This document shows positions 53,235 through 61,677 of a DNA stretch of 64,000 nucleotides, piece by piece. Origin of the DNA: G965233625 sp965233625 (GTDB lineage Bacteria; Planctomycetota; Planctomycetia; Pirellulales; Pirellulaceae); assembly GCA_965233625.1 (NCBI GenBank), contig OZ247499.1, forward strand, positions 5,890,001 to 5,954,000, in the 5' to 3' direction. The notes beneath the pieces were generated by a model. That model was given only the letters and a program-made list of their open reading frames with translations. It was not told the origin of the DNA and did no database searches. The translations under genes and the position numbers were made by a program. Position 1 is the first letter of the stretch, and every line of letters starts with the position of its first letter.

Positions 53235-54197
53235 ATGCGCGTACTTTCTGGCATTCAGCCGACCGGCCGGTTTCATCTAGGAAACTATTTCGGCGCCATC
53301 CGGCAGTACATCGATCTGCAAACGGCGGAGCAGGCTTACTACTTTATTGCCGACTTGCACGCCCTGACCACCGTGGGCGAACCGGAGAAACTCCGCGAGT
53401 ACACGCTCGACGCCGCTATCGACCTGCTGGCCCTGGGGCTGAAGCCCGAGCAGGCCACGTTGTTTTTGCAGTCACAGGTGCCTGAAGTCTCTGAGCTGAC
53501 GTGGATCCTTTTAACGCAGACGCCCATGGGCATGCTGGAAAAGTGTCACGCATACAAGGATAAGAAGGCCCGCGGCCTGACCGCCGACGCCGGGCTGTTC
53601 ACGTACCCGGTGCTGATGGCGGCGGATATCCTGATGTATGGCAGCGATACGGTGCCGGTGGGCGAAGATCAGGTGCAGCATATCGAAGTCTGCCGCGACC
53701 TGGCGCAGCGGTTCAATCATCGCTATGGCGAAGTGTTCATCCTGCCCAAAGCCAAAGTGCTGGAAGAATCGGCCCGTGTGCCGGGGCTGGATGGGCAGAA
53801 GATGTCCAAAAGCTATGAAAACACCATCGAGGTGTTTGAACCAGCCAAAAAGATGCGGAAGAAATTCATGCGCATCGCCACGGACTCCCGCCCGATGGAA
53901 GAGCCTAAAGACCCGGAGGGCGACAACCTGTACGACCTGTACCGGCTGATGGCCACGCCGGAGCAGTTAGAAGAACTGGCCGCCATCTACCGCGCCGGCA
54001 ACTTCGGCTATGGGCAAGTCAAAAAGATGGTGGCCGATGCTGCCGACGCGTTCTTCGGCGAGGCCCGCGAACGGCGCGAAGAGCTGGAAGCCAAACCAGA
54101 GATGGTCCGCGAAGTCCTGGGCGACGGCGCCGCCACCGCCCGCAAGACCGCGCAGAAGACGCTACGCAGCGCCCAGGAGGCCTGCGGCCTGCGATAG
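53235..54197 (+). CDS. trpS: tryptophan-tRNA ligase
   Basis: Charges tRNA-Trp with tryptophan using ATP. The 320-residue class I synthetase begins with MRVLSGIQPTGRFHLGNYFG, where FHLGN is the HIGH-type motif, and has LDGQKMSKSYENTIEVF with the KMSKS loop. FTYPVLMAADILMYGSDTVP and VGEDQVQHIEVCRDLA bind tryptophan and the dimer interface. All expected regions and normal length (~320-340) are present. Confidence 0.95.
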   Translation: MRVLSGIQPTGRFHLGNYFGAIRQYIDLQTAEQAYYFIADLHALTTVGEPEKLREYTLDAAIDLLALGLKPEQATLFLQSQVPEVSELTWILLTQTPMGMLEKCHAYKDKKARGLTADAGLFTYPVLMAADILMYGSDTVPVGEDQVQHIEVCRDLAQRFNHRYGEVFILPKAKVLEESARVPGLDGQKMSKSYENTIEVFEPAKKMRKKFMRIATDSRPMEEPKDPEGDNLYDLYRLMATPEQLEELAAIYRAGNFGYGQVKKMVADAADAFFGEARERREELEAKPEMVREVLGDGAATARKTAQKTLRSAQEACGLR

Positions 54198-54393
54198 CGA
54201 TATCCAGTTGCCGCTTCCGCCCCCTCGCCCTTCTGTGTAGTGGGCTTGGGCGACGGGGTGCAGCATCATTGGATCTGCACCTGAAGCAAAATCATTCGCT
54301 GTCTTGCACGCCGCCTGCCTGATATAGTGATGGCTGTGCCTCTGGTCGAGGAGATGTTCTACCCGGCAGCCACTGCAACCTGGGAGAAAAACG

Positions 54394-56034
54394 GTGATAC
54401 GCCTGCAACAGCCCGTCTTCTATGCGCCTTGGATCGTGCTTGCCGCAGTCGCCCTGGTGCTGCATGCGCCGGCGGATTCCCGCGCTGCCACACCGGGGCA
54501 GATCCTGCAAGCGGTGAAACAGGGCCGTGCGTATCTGCAACGCCAGCAGGCAGCGAATGGCACGTGGCGGTATGGCGGGCACCAAGTGGGCGCCACGGCG
54601 TTGTGCGGCATGGCGCTGGTGGAAACAGGTTCGACCGCGGCGGATGAAGATATCCGCAACGCGTTGCAGGTTGTCCGTTCCAAGACCGGCAATAACGGTA
54701 ACACTTACGATATCTCGCTGGCGATCATGTTTCTGGATCGCGCGAAACAGAAGGAAGACACGCCGCTGATCCGCGAACTTGCCGGTCGGCTGGTGGCCGG
54801 TCAGATGCAGAACGGATCGTGGAGCTACAGCAATCCGCTGCAACCCAACAGCCGGCAGAAACGTCGTGGTGGTGGCGGCGATAATTCCAATACGCAGTTC
54901 GCCGTGCTGGCGTTGTGGGTCGCCCGGCGGCACGGCGCCGACGTGGACGAAGCGCTGAAACTGGCTGGCGACTACTTCCGCCAGACCTATCACACTGGCA
55001 CCAACGGCTGGGGCTACCGGGCGAAGAGTTCCGCCACTCCACCCATGACCTGCGCGGGGCTGATTGGTATCGCAGCCGCTTATGGTTCGCAGTCGCAGGC
55101 CAAGGCCAGTCTCGCAGCGCCTGCCGCGCCAAAACCTGGCCGCGGACCGTTGAAGCCCGATGTGATTGAACCAGGCAAAGACCCGCTGGTCCGGGACGCG
55201 CTGGAGTACCTCGGCAATACGATGCAGGCCGACCGTAACGACCGCCAGAAAAGCAACCTTTACTTCCTCTGGTCGCTAGAACGCGTGGCGGTGATCTACG
55301 GGCTGCCGCGCATCGGCGCCACCGACTGGCATGACTGGGGCGCCACATATCTGGTTAAAACGCAGGCGGACGATGGCAGCTGGAACCAGCAGTACGGCCG
55401 CGAAGTCAGCACCAGCCTGGCGCTGCTGTTTCTCAACCGGGCGAATGTTGCTTCGGACCTAACGCTGCTGGTCAGCCAGACCATGCGGATGGCGGCGGGC
55501 CTTAACATTCAAGACCTGGCCGATCGCGCCCGCGCGGCTGCGGCGCGCAATGGCGAAGAGTGGAAGACCAGCGAAGCAGCCGCCCTGCTGGAAGAATTCA
55601 AAAAACGCACGCCGCGGAACCGCCGGATCGAAATCATCAACCTGCTGGAAAAGGGCAAAGGCGCCACCTTCAGCGCAGCGCTGGCTTCCGCTCTGGCAGA
55701 GGCGCCGGCGGATCTGAAAGACATCGCCCGTGCGGCGTACGCCAACCGCATGACCCGCATGACCGCCCGCACGCTGATCTCGCGGGCTAACTCTCAGGAT
55801 GGCGAAACGCGGCTGGCAATCACCATCGCCGCCGGCCGGAAGCGTTCGCAGGAAACGATCCCCACGCTGATCGCGCTGCTGCTAGACCGCGATGCACGTG
55901 TCGGCGCCGCGGCGCACGCCTCGCTGCAAGCCATCACCGGTCAAAACTTTGCGGCCAGCACCGACAGCTTCAGCGGCCGGTTTGTGGCGCAGAAAAAGTG
56001 GAAAGAGTGGTGGGCCGCCCAGCAGAAGAAATAG
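54394..56034 (+). CDS. squalene-cyclase/prenyltransferase-repeat protein with HEAT tail
   Basis: A 546-residue exported protein starting at a GTG with GGGAG seven bases upstream. A signal sequence (FYAPWIVLAAVALVLHAPAD) precedes alpha-alpha barrel repeats: AYLQRQQAANGTWRYGG, LVAGQMQNGSWSYSN, VKTQADDGSWNQQYGREVST, each with the Q..DGSW pattern of squalene-hopene-cyclase repeats. No DXDD catalytic motif is visible, so it is probably not a cyclase but a binding scaffold, as in many planctomycete homologues. The last ~150 residues are helical HEAT-like repeats (QETIPTLIALLLDRDARVGA). Function unknown. Confidence 0.78.
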   Translation: MIRLQQPVFYAPWIVLAAVALVLHAPADSRAATPGQILQAVKQGRAYLQRQQAANGTWRYGGHQVGATALCGMALVETGSTAADEDIRNALQVVRSKTGNNGNTYDISLAIMFLDRAKQKEDTPLIRELAGRLVAGQMQNGSWSYSNPLQPNSRQKRRGGGGDNSNTQFAVLALWVARRHGADVDEALKLAGDYFRQTYHTGTNGWGYRAKSSATPPMTCAGLIGIAAAYGSQSQAKASLAAPAAPKPGRGPLKPDVIEPGKDPLVRDALEYLGNTMQADRNDRQKSNLYFLWSLERVAVIYGLPRIGATDWHDWGATYLVKTQADDGSWNQQYGREVSTSLALLFLNRANVASDLTLLVSQTMRMAAGLNIQDLADRARAAAARNGEEWKTSEAAALLEEFKKRTPRNRRIEIINLLEKGKGATFSAALASALAEAPADLKDIARAAYANRMTRMTARTLISRANSQDGETRLAITIAAGRKRSQETIPTLIALLLDRDARVGAAAHASLQAITGQNFAASTDSFSGRFVAQKKWKEWWAAQQKK

Positions 56035-56091
56035 CGGTCCGCTCTGTCTTTCACTTCGCCCTGCACCATCTCGCACGATCCGGAAACGGGG

Positions 56092-56097
56092 TACAAT
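56092..56097 (+). promoter_or_regulatory. putative -10 element of the WYL gene
   Basis: GGTACAATGCGG contains TACAAT (56092-56097), 80 bases before the start of the WYL gene. No clear -35 was found. It resembles the TATAATGCGG before recQ. Confidence 0.35.
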
Positions 56098-56177
56098 GCG
56101 GGTTCATGTCTTGAAGGAATCCTCGCAGCGTCGCATCCCGGCGCCGTTGCAGACACACTCGACCACGGCAGGCGGAA

Positions 56178-57191
56178 ATGGCGCGCAACGAGCAACTGAT
56201 ACGGCAGCATAAAATCCTGCAGATTCTAGAACGGTCGCGCTTCGGGCAGACGCTTTCTGAAATACGCGACGATCTGGTGGACGAACTCGGGCTGACTTCG
56301 CTGCATACACGCAGCGTCCGCCGCGATCTGGAAGCGCTGCAAGCCGCGGGCATCGATGTCGACTCGCACGAGATTCAGCGCGGCAAAGTCTGGAAGCTTG
56401 GCCCCCGCGCCAAAGGCGCCCACAACATCACCGCATCGGCCACAGAACTTATTGCGTTATCGCTCAGCCGCGACCTGCTGTATCCGCTGGCCGGCACGCC
56501 GTTCTGGCAGGGGATCGAGACGTTCTGGAACAAGGTACAGGAAGAGCTGCCGGCCGCCGTCTGGGGCCATTACGAAAAGTACCGCCACGTGCTGTACGTG
56601 CTGGGCACCCCCGCCAAATCGTATCACGAACATCACGGCATACTGAAAACGCTGAACCGCTCGATCATGGAGCACCGCGTCGTCGAGATCGAATATCAGT
56701 CCCTGGGCAAGCCGCTTTCGACCCGCAAGATCGAACCGTACGCGGTCGTCTTCTACCAGTCCAGCCTGTACATCATCGCCGCTGCCCACGAGATCGACAC
56801 GCAAGAGAAGGGCCGCATCCGCCACTGGAAACTCGACCGCTTTCAGAAAGCCACCGCTCTGGACCAGTGGTACAAGCCGGACGAAACCTTCGACGTGGAA
56901 GAATACCTGCACAGCAGCATGGGCATCTTCTCCGGAGGTGAGCCGCAGGACTTTGTCATCAAGATCAGCCCCTACGCCGCCCAGTGGGTGCTGGAAGACC
57001 CGTGGCACCCGCAGCAGCAGGTAGAGAAACACGAAGACGGCAGCATCACCCTAACCGTGCAAGCCGCCCACGAACTAGAGATCATCCCCCGCGTGCTCAA
57101 CCTAGGCGCCGAAGCCGAACTCCTAGCCCCTGCCACCTGCCGCGAAACCATCGCCAACACCATCCGCACCATGGCCGACCGCTACGCATAA
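56178..57191 (+). CDS. WYL-domain transcriptional regulator
   Basis: A 337-residue regulator. The N-terminal ~75 residues form a DeoR/HTH_11-like winged helix (IRQHKILQILERSRFGQTLS, then EIRDDLVDE and RSVRRDLEALQAAG, the recognition helix). Residues ~130-250 contain the WYL Sm-like barrel (HHGILKTLNRSIMEHRVVEI, then YQSLGKPLSTRKIEPYAVVF, with HWKLDRFQKATALD), and a C-terminal WCX part. WYL proteins sense nucleotides or ligands and often control defence or DNA-damage genes. The next gene starts 13 bp after its stop and is AT-rich, so the two probably form a unit. Confidence 0.88.
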   Translation: MARNEQLIRQHKILQILERSRFGQTLSEIRDDLVDELGLTSLHTRSVRRDLEALQAAGIDVDSHEIQRGKVWKLGPRAKGAHNITASATELIALSLSRDLLYPLAGTPFWQGIETFWNKVQEELPAAVWGHYEKYRHVLYVLGTPAKSYHEHHGILKTLNRSIMEHRVVEIEYQSLGKPLSTRKIEPYAVVFYQSSLYIIAAAHEIDTQEKGRIRHWKLDRFQKATALDQWYKPDETFDVEEYLHSSMGIFSGGEPQDFVIKISPYAAQWVLEDPWHPQQQVEKHEDGSITLTVQAAHELEIIPRVLNLGAEAELLAPATCRETIANTIRTMADRYA

Positions 57192-57204
57192 GGGAATTCA
57201 GCCA

Positions 57205-57915
57205 ATGCCTCGTGACGATGAGCAAAGGGCCATTGACGATTTACTTGCGCACCTAGCCGATTGTGGCAATGAACTCGAATACTGGCCAGCCGAGGACCCC
57301 CCGGACTTCTGGCTACAGATGAACGGTAGAAGATTAGCAATCGAAGTAACTACCATTACAGCTCAGTATGAACGGGATGGTAAAAGTGCTATCTCAGACA
57401 TCGGCTTCGATCGTATGGTTAGCCGGCTAGCTGACGAGGTAGAGTCGCTCGCTGACGAAATAGAACCATTAGATGCATGGTATGGATTTCATCTCGAAGG
57501 ATCTTACGGGAATTTTGAAGCTGTTCACGCTGATATCCGAGAGAAGATTCTTGAGTTTATAGCCAGAAACCGAAATATAAAGGAGGTCTTGCCTAGCCCA
57601 GTAAGACTGCGAGGCTATGAACTCTGGCTGTTTAAACACGCGAGTACCAGCCCAGGTGTCAACTACGCGTACGGCACAAGCCACGCAGTTGAGGAATCAA
57701 TTGCTGAATTTAATGGTCTGCTAGATTACGCGGTAAGAGAGAAGCAACGAAAACTCTCGAATATTTATGAGCCGAAGATATTAGTTCTGATCAATCGGTA
57801 TTGGGGGCACATTCGAAATTATTTACACGAATGCCACGCTAAATATTCACCTACCTTCGAAGCCGTTTATATTGTCGAGCAGGGTGCAGATGTGCACCCG
57901 CTAAAACATACATAA
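57205..57915 (+). CDS. unknown protein with PD-(D/E)XK-like motif, AT-rich
   Basis: A 236-residue protein I do not recognise as a named family. Near the N-terminus it has EYWPAEDPPDFWLQMNGRRL followed by AIEVTT: Asp34 then Glu47-Val-Thr is the order of a PD-(D/E)XK nuclease core, with Thr where Lys is usual. The remainder is helical (RMVSRLADEVESLADEIEPL) and ends with NIYEPKILVLINRYWGHIRN and FEAVYIVEQG, typical of a nuclease-fold C-terminal strand. Its codon use and composition are visibly more AT-rich than those of its neighbours, a sign of recent acquisition. It follows a WYL regulator by 13 bp. Nuclease or defence role is inferred. Confidence 0.7.
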   Translation: MPRDDEQRAIDDLLAHLADCGNELEYWPAEDPPDFWLQMNGRRLAIEVTTITAQYERDGKSAISDIGFDRMVSRLADEVESLADEIEPLDAWYGFHLEGSYGNFEAVHADIREKILEFIARNRNIKEVLPSPVRLRGYELWLFKHASTSPGVNYAYGTSHAVEESIAEFNGLLDYAVREKQRKLSNIYEPKILVLINRYWGHIRNYLHECHAKYSPTFEAVYIVEQGADVHPLKHT

Positions 57916-57939
57916 AGCCCGCAGTAAGACCGGCTTTAT

Positions 57940-59376
<1,437 letters not shown>

Positions 59377-59438
59377 CGGAATTAATTCGTAGTAGTCTGA
59401 CGATCGCAAGTTCTCAGGTGCGATTTACCAGAAACCCC

Positions 59439-59510
59439 GTAGGTCAGGCGCCAGCCCGACAATGTTCAGCGTGGGAGACCGCCACGTTATCAGGCAGGCG
59501 CCTGACCAGC
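59439..59510. repeat. REPIN-like paired palindrome upstream of miaB
   Basis: GTAGGTCAGGCGCCAGCCCG (from 59439) is faced by TATCAGGCAGGCGCCTGACC (59488-59507), about 72 bp in all with a non-conserved centre. Same layout as the elements at 26730 and 37430. Confidence 0.7.
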
Positions 59511-59591
59511 GGACTCAACCTGGATTCTACCCGCAGACGCCCCATCTTGTCTGCGGCGGTTCTGGCGTAAATCGGGGCCGGGCGGAAGATT

Positions 59592-59918
59592 CTACGGCGA
59601 AAACTCGCGTGTCGCCTGTTCCCGCGCCAGCCAGCTGGCGTAACTGACGGCGAACTTGCTGATCAGTTCGACGCCGCGGTCCAGTTGTCCGCGGCCGTCC
59701 ATTTCGACCGGGTCGATGCCGCATTTGGTGGCGGCGGCGGCGGTGGCTTCGATGCGGCCGATCAGCGTCTCCAGCGCGGCGATCTGGCGCCGGACTTCTT
59801 TCACCTCGACGGGGCCTTTGCGGTTGGCGCGGCCATCGGTAGGGGGCGCCTTGGTGGTTCGGGCGGCGGGCTTGCGGGCCGCTTTGCCGCGGGCGGTGGA
59901 CTTCCTGCGTTTTGCCAT
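59592..59918 (-). CDS. small basic protein, unknown function
   Basis: A 108-residue protein. The first ~45 residues are very rich in Lys, Arg, Ala and Thr (MAKRRKSTARGKAARKPAAR), like a nucleic-acid-binding tail; the rest is helical (VEVKEVRRQIAALETLIGRI and GVELISKFAVSYASWLAREQ). The ATG at 59918 is chosen over an upstream frame start at 59960 for its typical basic opening. It is transcribed away from the AT-rich region shared with the small-gene operon starting at 60097. No family is recognised. Confidence 0.6.
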   Translation of the reverse strand: MAKRRKSTARGKAARKPAARTTKAPPTDGRANRKGPVEVKEVRRQIAALETLIGRIEATAAAATKCGIDPVEMDGRGQLDRGVELISKFAVSYASWLAREQATREFSP

Positions 59919-59967
59919 CATTGGCCCCCTGATCCGTGAGAAGCAGCTAACAGCCATCATAGTAACA

Positions 59968-60014
59968 ACTTAATTCTAACCTGCAAGAAGAACTTAGTTT
60001 TAACTTATTTCTAA
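59968..60014. promoter_or_regulatory. three ACTTANTTYTAA direct repeats in divergent AT-rich region
   Basis: ACTTAATTCTAA (59968-59979), ACTTAGTTTTAA (59992-60003) and ACTTATTTCTAA (60003-60014) lie in direct orientation, 24 and 11 bases apart, near whole helical turns. The surrounding ~110 bases are the most AT-rich part of the window. They suggest sites for a regulator of the divergent genes at 59918 and 60097. Confidence 0.55.
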
Positions 60015-60017
60015 ATG

Positions 60018-60046
60018 TTGAATAACTAAAAACAAGATTGTACTAT
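60018..60046 (+). promoter_or_regulatory. promoter of the small-gene operon
   Basis: TTGAAT (60018-60023), a 17-bp spacer and TACTAT (60041-60046) give a sigma-70-type promoter with a start near 60053, directly behind the three direct repeats and 44 bases before the ATG at 60097. Confidence 0.5.
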
Positions 60047-60096
60047 ACAGATATACACCTATTGTTCACCCGTGATCAACGCAGCCGGGCAGACCC

Positions 60097-60318
60097 ATGT
60101 ACAGCAAACCACCCGATCCGTCCCTTGACCGCCGCTGCACCGGCGCCCAGCCCACGCCGGCGGAAATCGCCGCCGCCTGCGAAGCGATTCAGGCCACCTG
60201 GACGCCCGCTGAACGCGAGCGCCGCCGCGTCTATTGCCCGCCCCACTACGAACCACCCCTGTACAACAGCCGCGAACTGGACGAGGCCCTGGCTGCTGAA
60301 CGCAAGCGTGAAGAATGA
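60097..60318 (+). CDS. small protein of unknown function, operon gene 1
   Basis: A 73-residue hydrophilic protein (AAACEAIQATWTPAERERRR, then VYCPPHYEPPLYNSRELDEA). It has two cysteines and a basic patch around residue 40, and the W-T-P-A-E-R-x-x-R-R pattern resembles short nucleic-acid- or protein-binding helices. No family is recognised. First gene of a tight run: the next starts 9 bp after its stop. No strong ribosome site is visible. Confidence 0.55.
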   Translation: MYSKPPDPSLDRRCTGAQPTPAEIAAACEAIQATWTPAERERRRVYCPPHYEPPLYNSRELDEALAAERKREE

Positions 60319-60327
60319 AAGGCCGCC

Positions 60328-60642
60328 ATGTTGTACCTCCCCGAACAGATGTTGAAGCTGACCCTCGGCCGCAACCGCCATGATGTGATCGACCTGTACC
60401 ACGCTGAGTACCGCGTCTGTTTTGATCTGTATCAACGGCAGCAGGCAGAGGCCGCCAGCGAGATTGCTTTCCTTCAGCAGCAACTAGAACACCACCGGCT
60501 GGGCATGCATCAGCTTGCCGACTGGAACCGTAAGTACCGCTGCGACCTTCAACACCGCAAAGCCACCCGCCCCGTGCAGACCCTCAACCGCAGGCCGCTC
60601 GCCGCCCTGCGCCCCTGGCAGCAGGAGAAAGCCGATGAATAA
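60328..60642 (+). CDS. small coiled-coil protein, operon gene 2
   Basis: A 104-residue protein, mostly helical with a Gln/Glu-rich middle (YQRQQAEAASEIAFLQQQLE followed by HHRLGMHQLADW). The first half (LGRNRHDVIDLYHAEYRVCF) and a basic C-terminal tail complete it. It is Arg/His-rich with no membrane segment. I see no family. It begins 9 bp after gene 1 and overlaps gene 3 by 8 bases. Confidence 0.55.
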   Translation: MLYLPEQMLKLTLGRNRHDVIDLYHAEYRVCFDLYQRQQAEAASEIAFLQQQLEHHRLGMHQLADWNRKYRCDLQHRKATRPVQTLNRRPLAALRPWQQEKADE

Positions 60643-60850
60643 ACGCACCACGACCAACCGCACCAGCAACACACATCCAGCCACCGGCCCGCTGCTACAC
60701 ACGCTGCGCGACGGCGACGTCCTGGAACTGATCGACAAAGAAGGCGTCAAAACACGCATCAAAATCCAACGCCGCAACGGCGCCTGGCGCGCCCGTATCT
60801 TCGCCGCGGATTCAACGCAAGTGAAGTGCAGGAATCCGCGACTGGATTAA
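60635..60850 (+). CDS. small beta-rich protein, operon gene 3 (CsrA-like pattern?)
   Basis: A 71-residue protein whose ATG overlaps the stop of gene 2 in ATGAATAA, a sign of translational coupling. After a Thr/Asn-rich tail (~20 residues) comes a beta-rich segment DGDVLELIDKEGVKTRIKIQ and RRNGAWRARIFAADSTQVKC. The spacing I.I...G.WRARI.A.....V..R resembles CsrA (V.V....G..VRIGI.AP..V..HR), whose dimer binds mRNA. The resemblance is by eye only and may be chance. It was missed by length rules but is well supported by the overlap. Confidence 0.5.
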   Translation: MNKRTTTNRTSNTHPATGPLLHTLRDGDVLELIDKEGVKTRIKIQRRNGAWRARIFAADSTQVKCRNPRLD

Positions 60851-60942
60851 ATCTTTATCAAGCGCGAACCCGGCGGCGCCCGGCGGACTCATCATTTGAA
60901 GTCATCATCTCCCCGCACTGCGCCCTTTGCTCCGCCCGCATC

Positions 60943-61551
60943 ATGAAAAGATCTCAACGCAAAACGGCGACCAAAGTGCGCAATGGCAAGGTTGCACGGA
61001 AGAACAGAACGCGGCTGTCGGACCATTACTCGCAGGTTTACCAGGCGGAACCCGTGTTTGATCGCCTCCGTCCAGGCGATGGGTACCGTCATTATCTAAC
61101 GATCGCGGACCTAAGACGGTTTATTGGACTGCTCCCGGACTGGGACGAATTATCGATCGGACTGGATGCGGTCATTCTTGCCGAAGGTAGCAATGAAAGG
61201 ATCGGATGGTATGGCAACGGTACGGTCGCCGTCTGTGCCTGGGAGCGTGAACTGGTTGTCGACTGGGACCGGGAATTTGTCGTGGAGCACATTGTGGTGC
61301 TAGATCGGCTGGGCGTTGAAATCGAGCTAAGCCCCGAAGTTCCAGACTGCTTCCGTTGCCACTTCGATGAAGCGTCTATCAAAGGGTTTCAGTTGATGCA
61401 CGTTCTGCTGCACGAATTTGGGCATCACCACGACCGCATGAACACCCGGTCGAAGCGAAGGTGTGCGCGGGGTGAGCCTTATGCAGAAACGTATGCGATG
61501 AAGTATTCAGACCGTCTGTGGGATGCTTACTTCCGCGAGTTTAACTGGTAA
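60943..61551 (+). CDS. zincin-like protein of unknown function
   Basis: A 202-residue protein. A basic start (MKRSQRKTATKVRNGKVARK) leads to a globular body ending with LMHVLLHEFGHHHDRMNTRS (HEFGH at residues 157-161) and GEPYAETYAMKYSDRLW. H-E-x-x-H followed by a downstream Glu in a helix (AET) is the ligand set of gluzincin-type metallopeptidases. No signal peptide is present, so it is cytoplasmic. The ATG at 60943 is preferred to an earlier in-frame ATG at 60826 that overlaps gene 3. Substrate and family are unknown; it follows the small genes by 92 bp and may belong to the same module. Confidence 0.65.
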   Translation: MKRSQRKTATKVRNGKVARKNRTRLSDHYSQVYQAEPVFDRLRPGDGYRHYLTIADLRRFIGLLPDWDELSIGLDAVILAEGSNERIGWYGNGTVAVCAWERELVVDWDREFVVEHIVVLDRLGVEIELSPEVPDCFRCHFDEASIKGFQLMHVLLHEFGHHHDRMNTRSKRRCARGEPYAETYAMKYSDRLWDAYFREFNW

Positions 61552-61677
61552 CGCCATCCAGCGATGAAGAACCGCACGACCCCGGTTTTGTTTGATAAAC
61601 CGCAGCTTATCGGTTAATCTGCCGATGAACTTCCTTGTGGCGTAGATGGCGTACAGCGGTTTAGCGGGAGACTGGCG

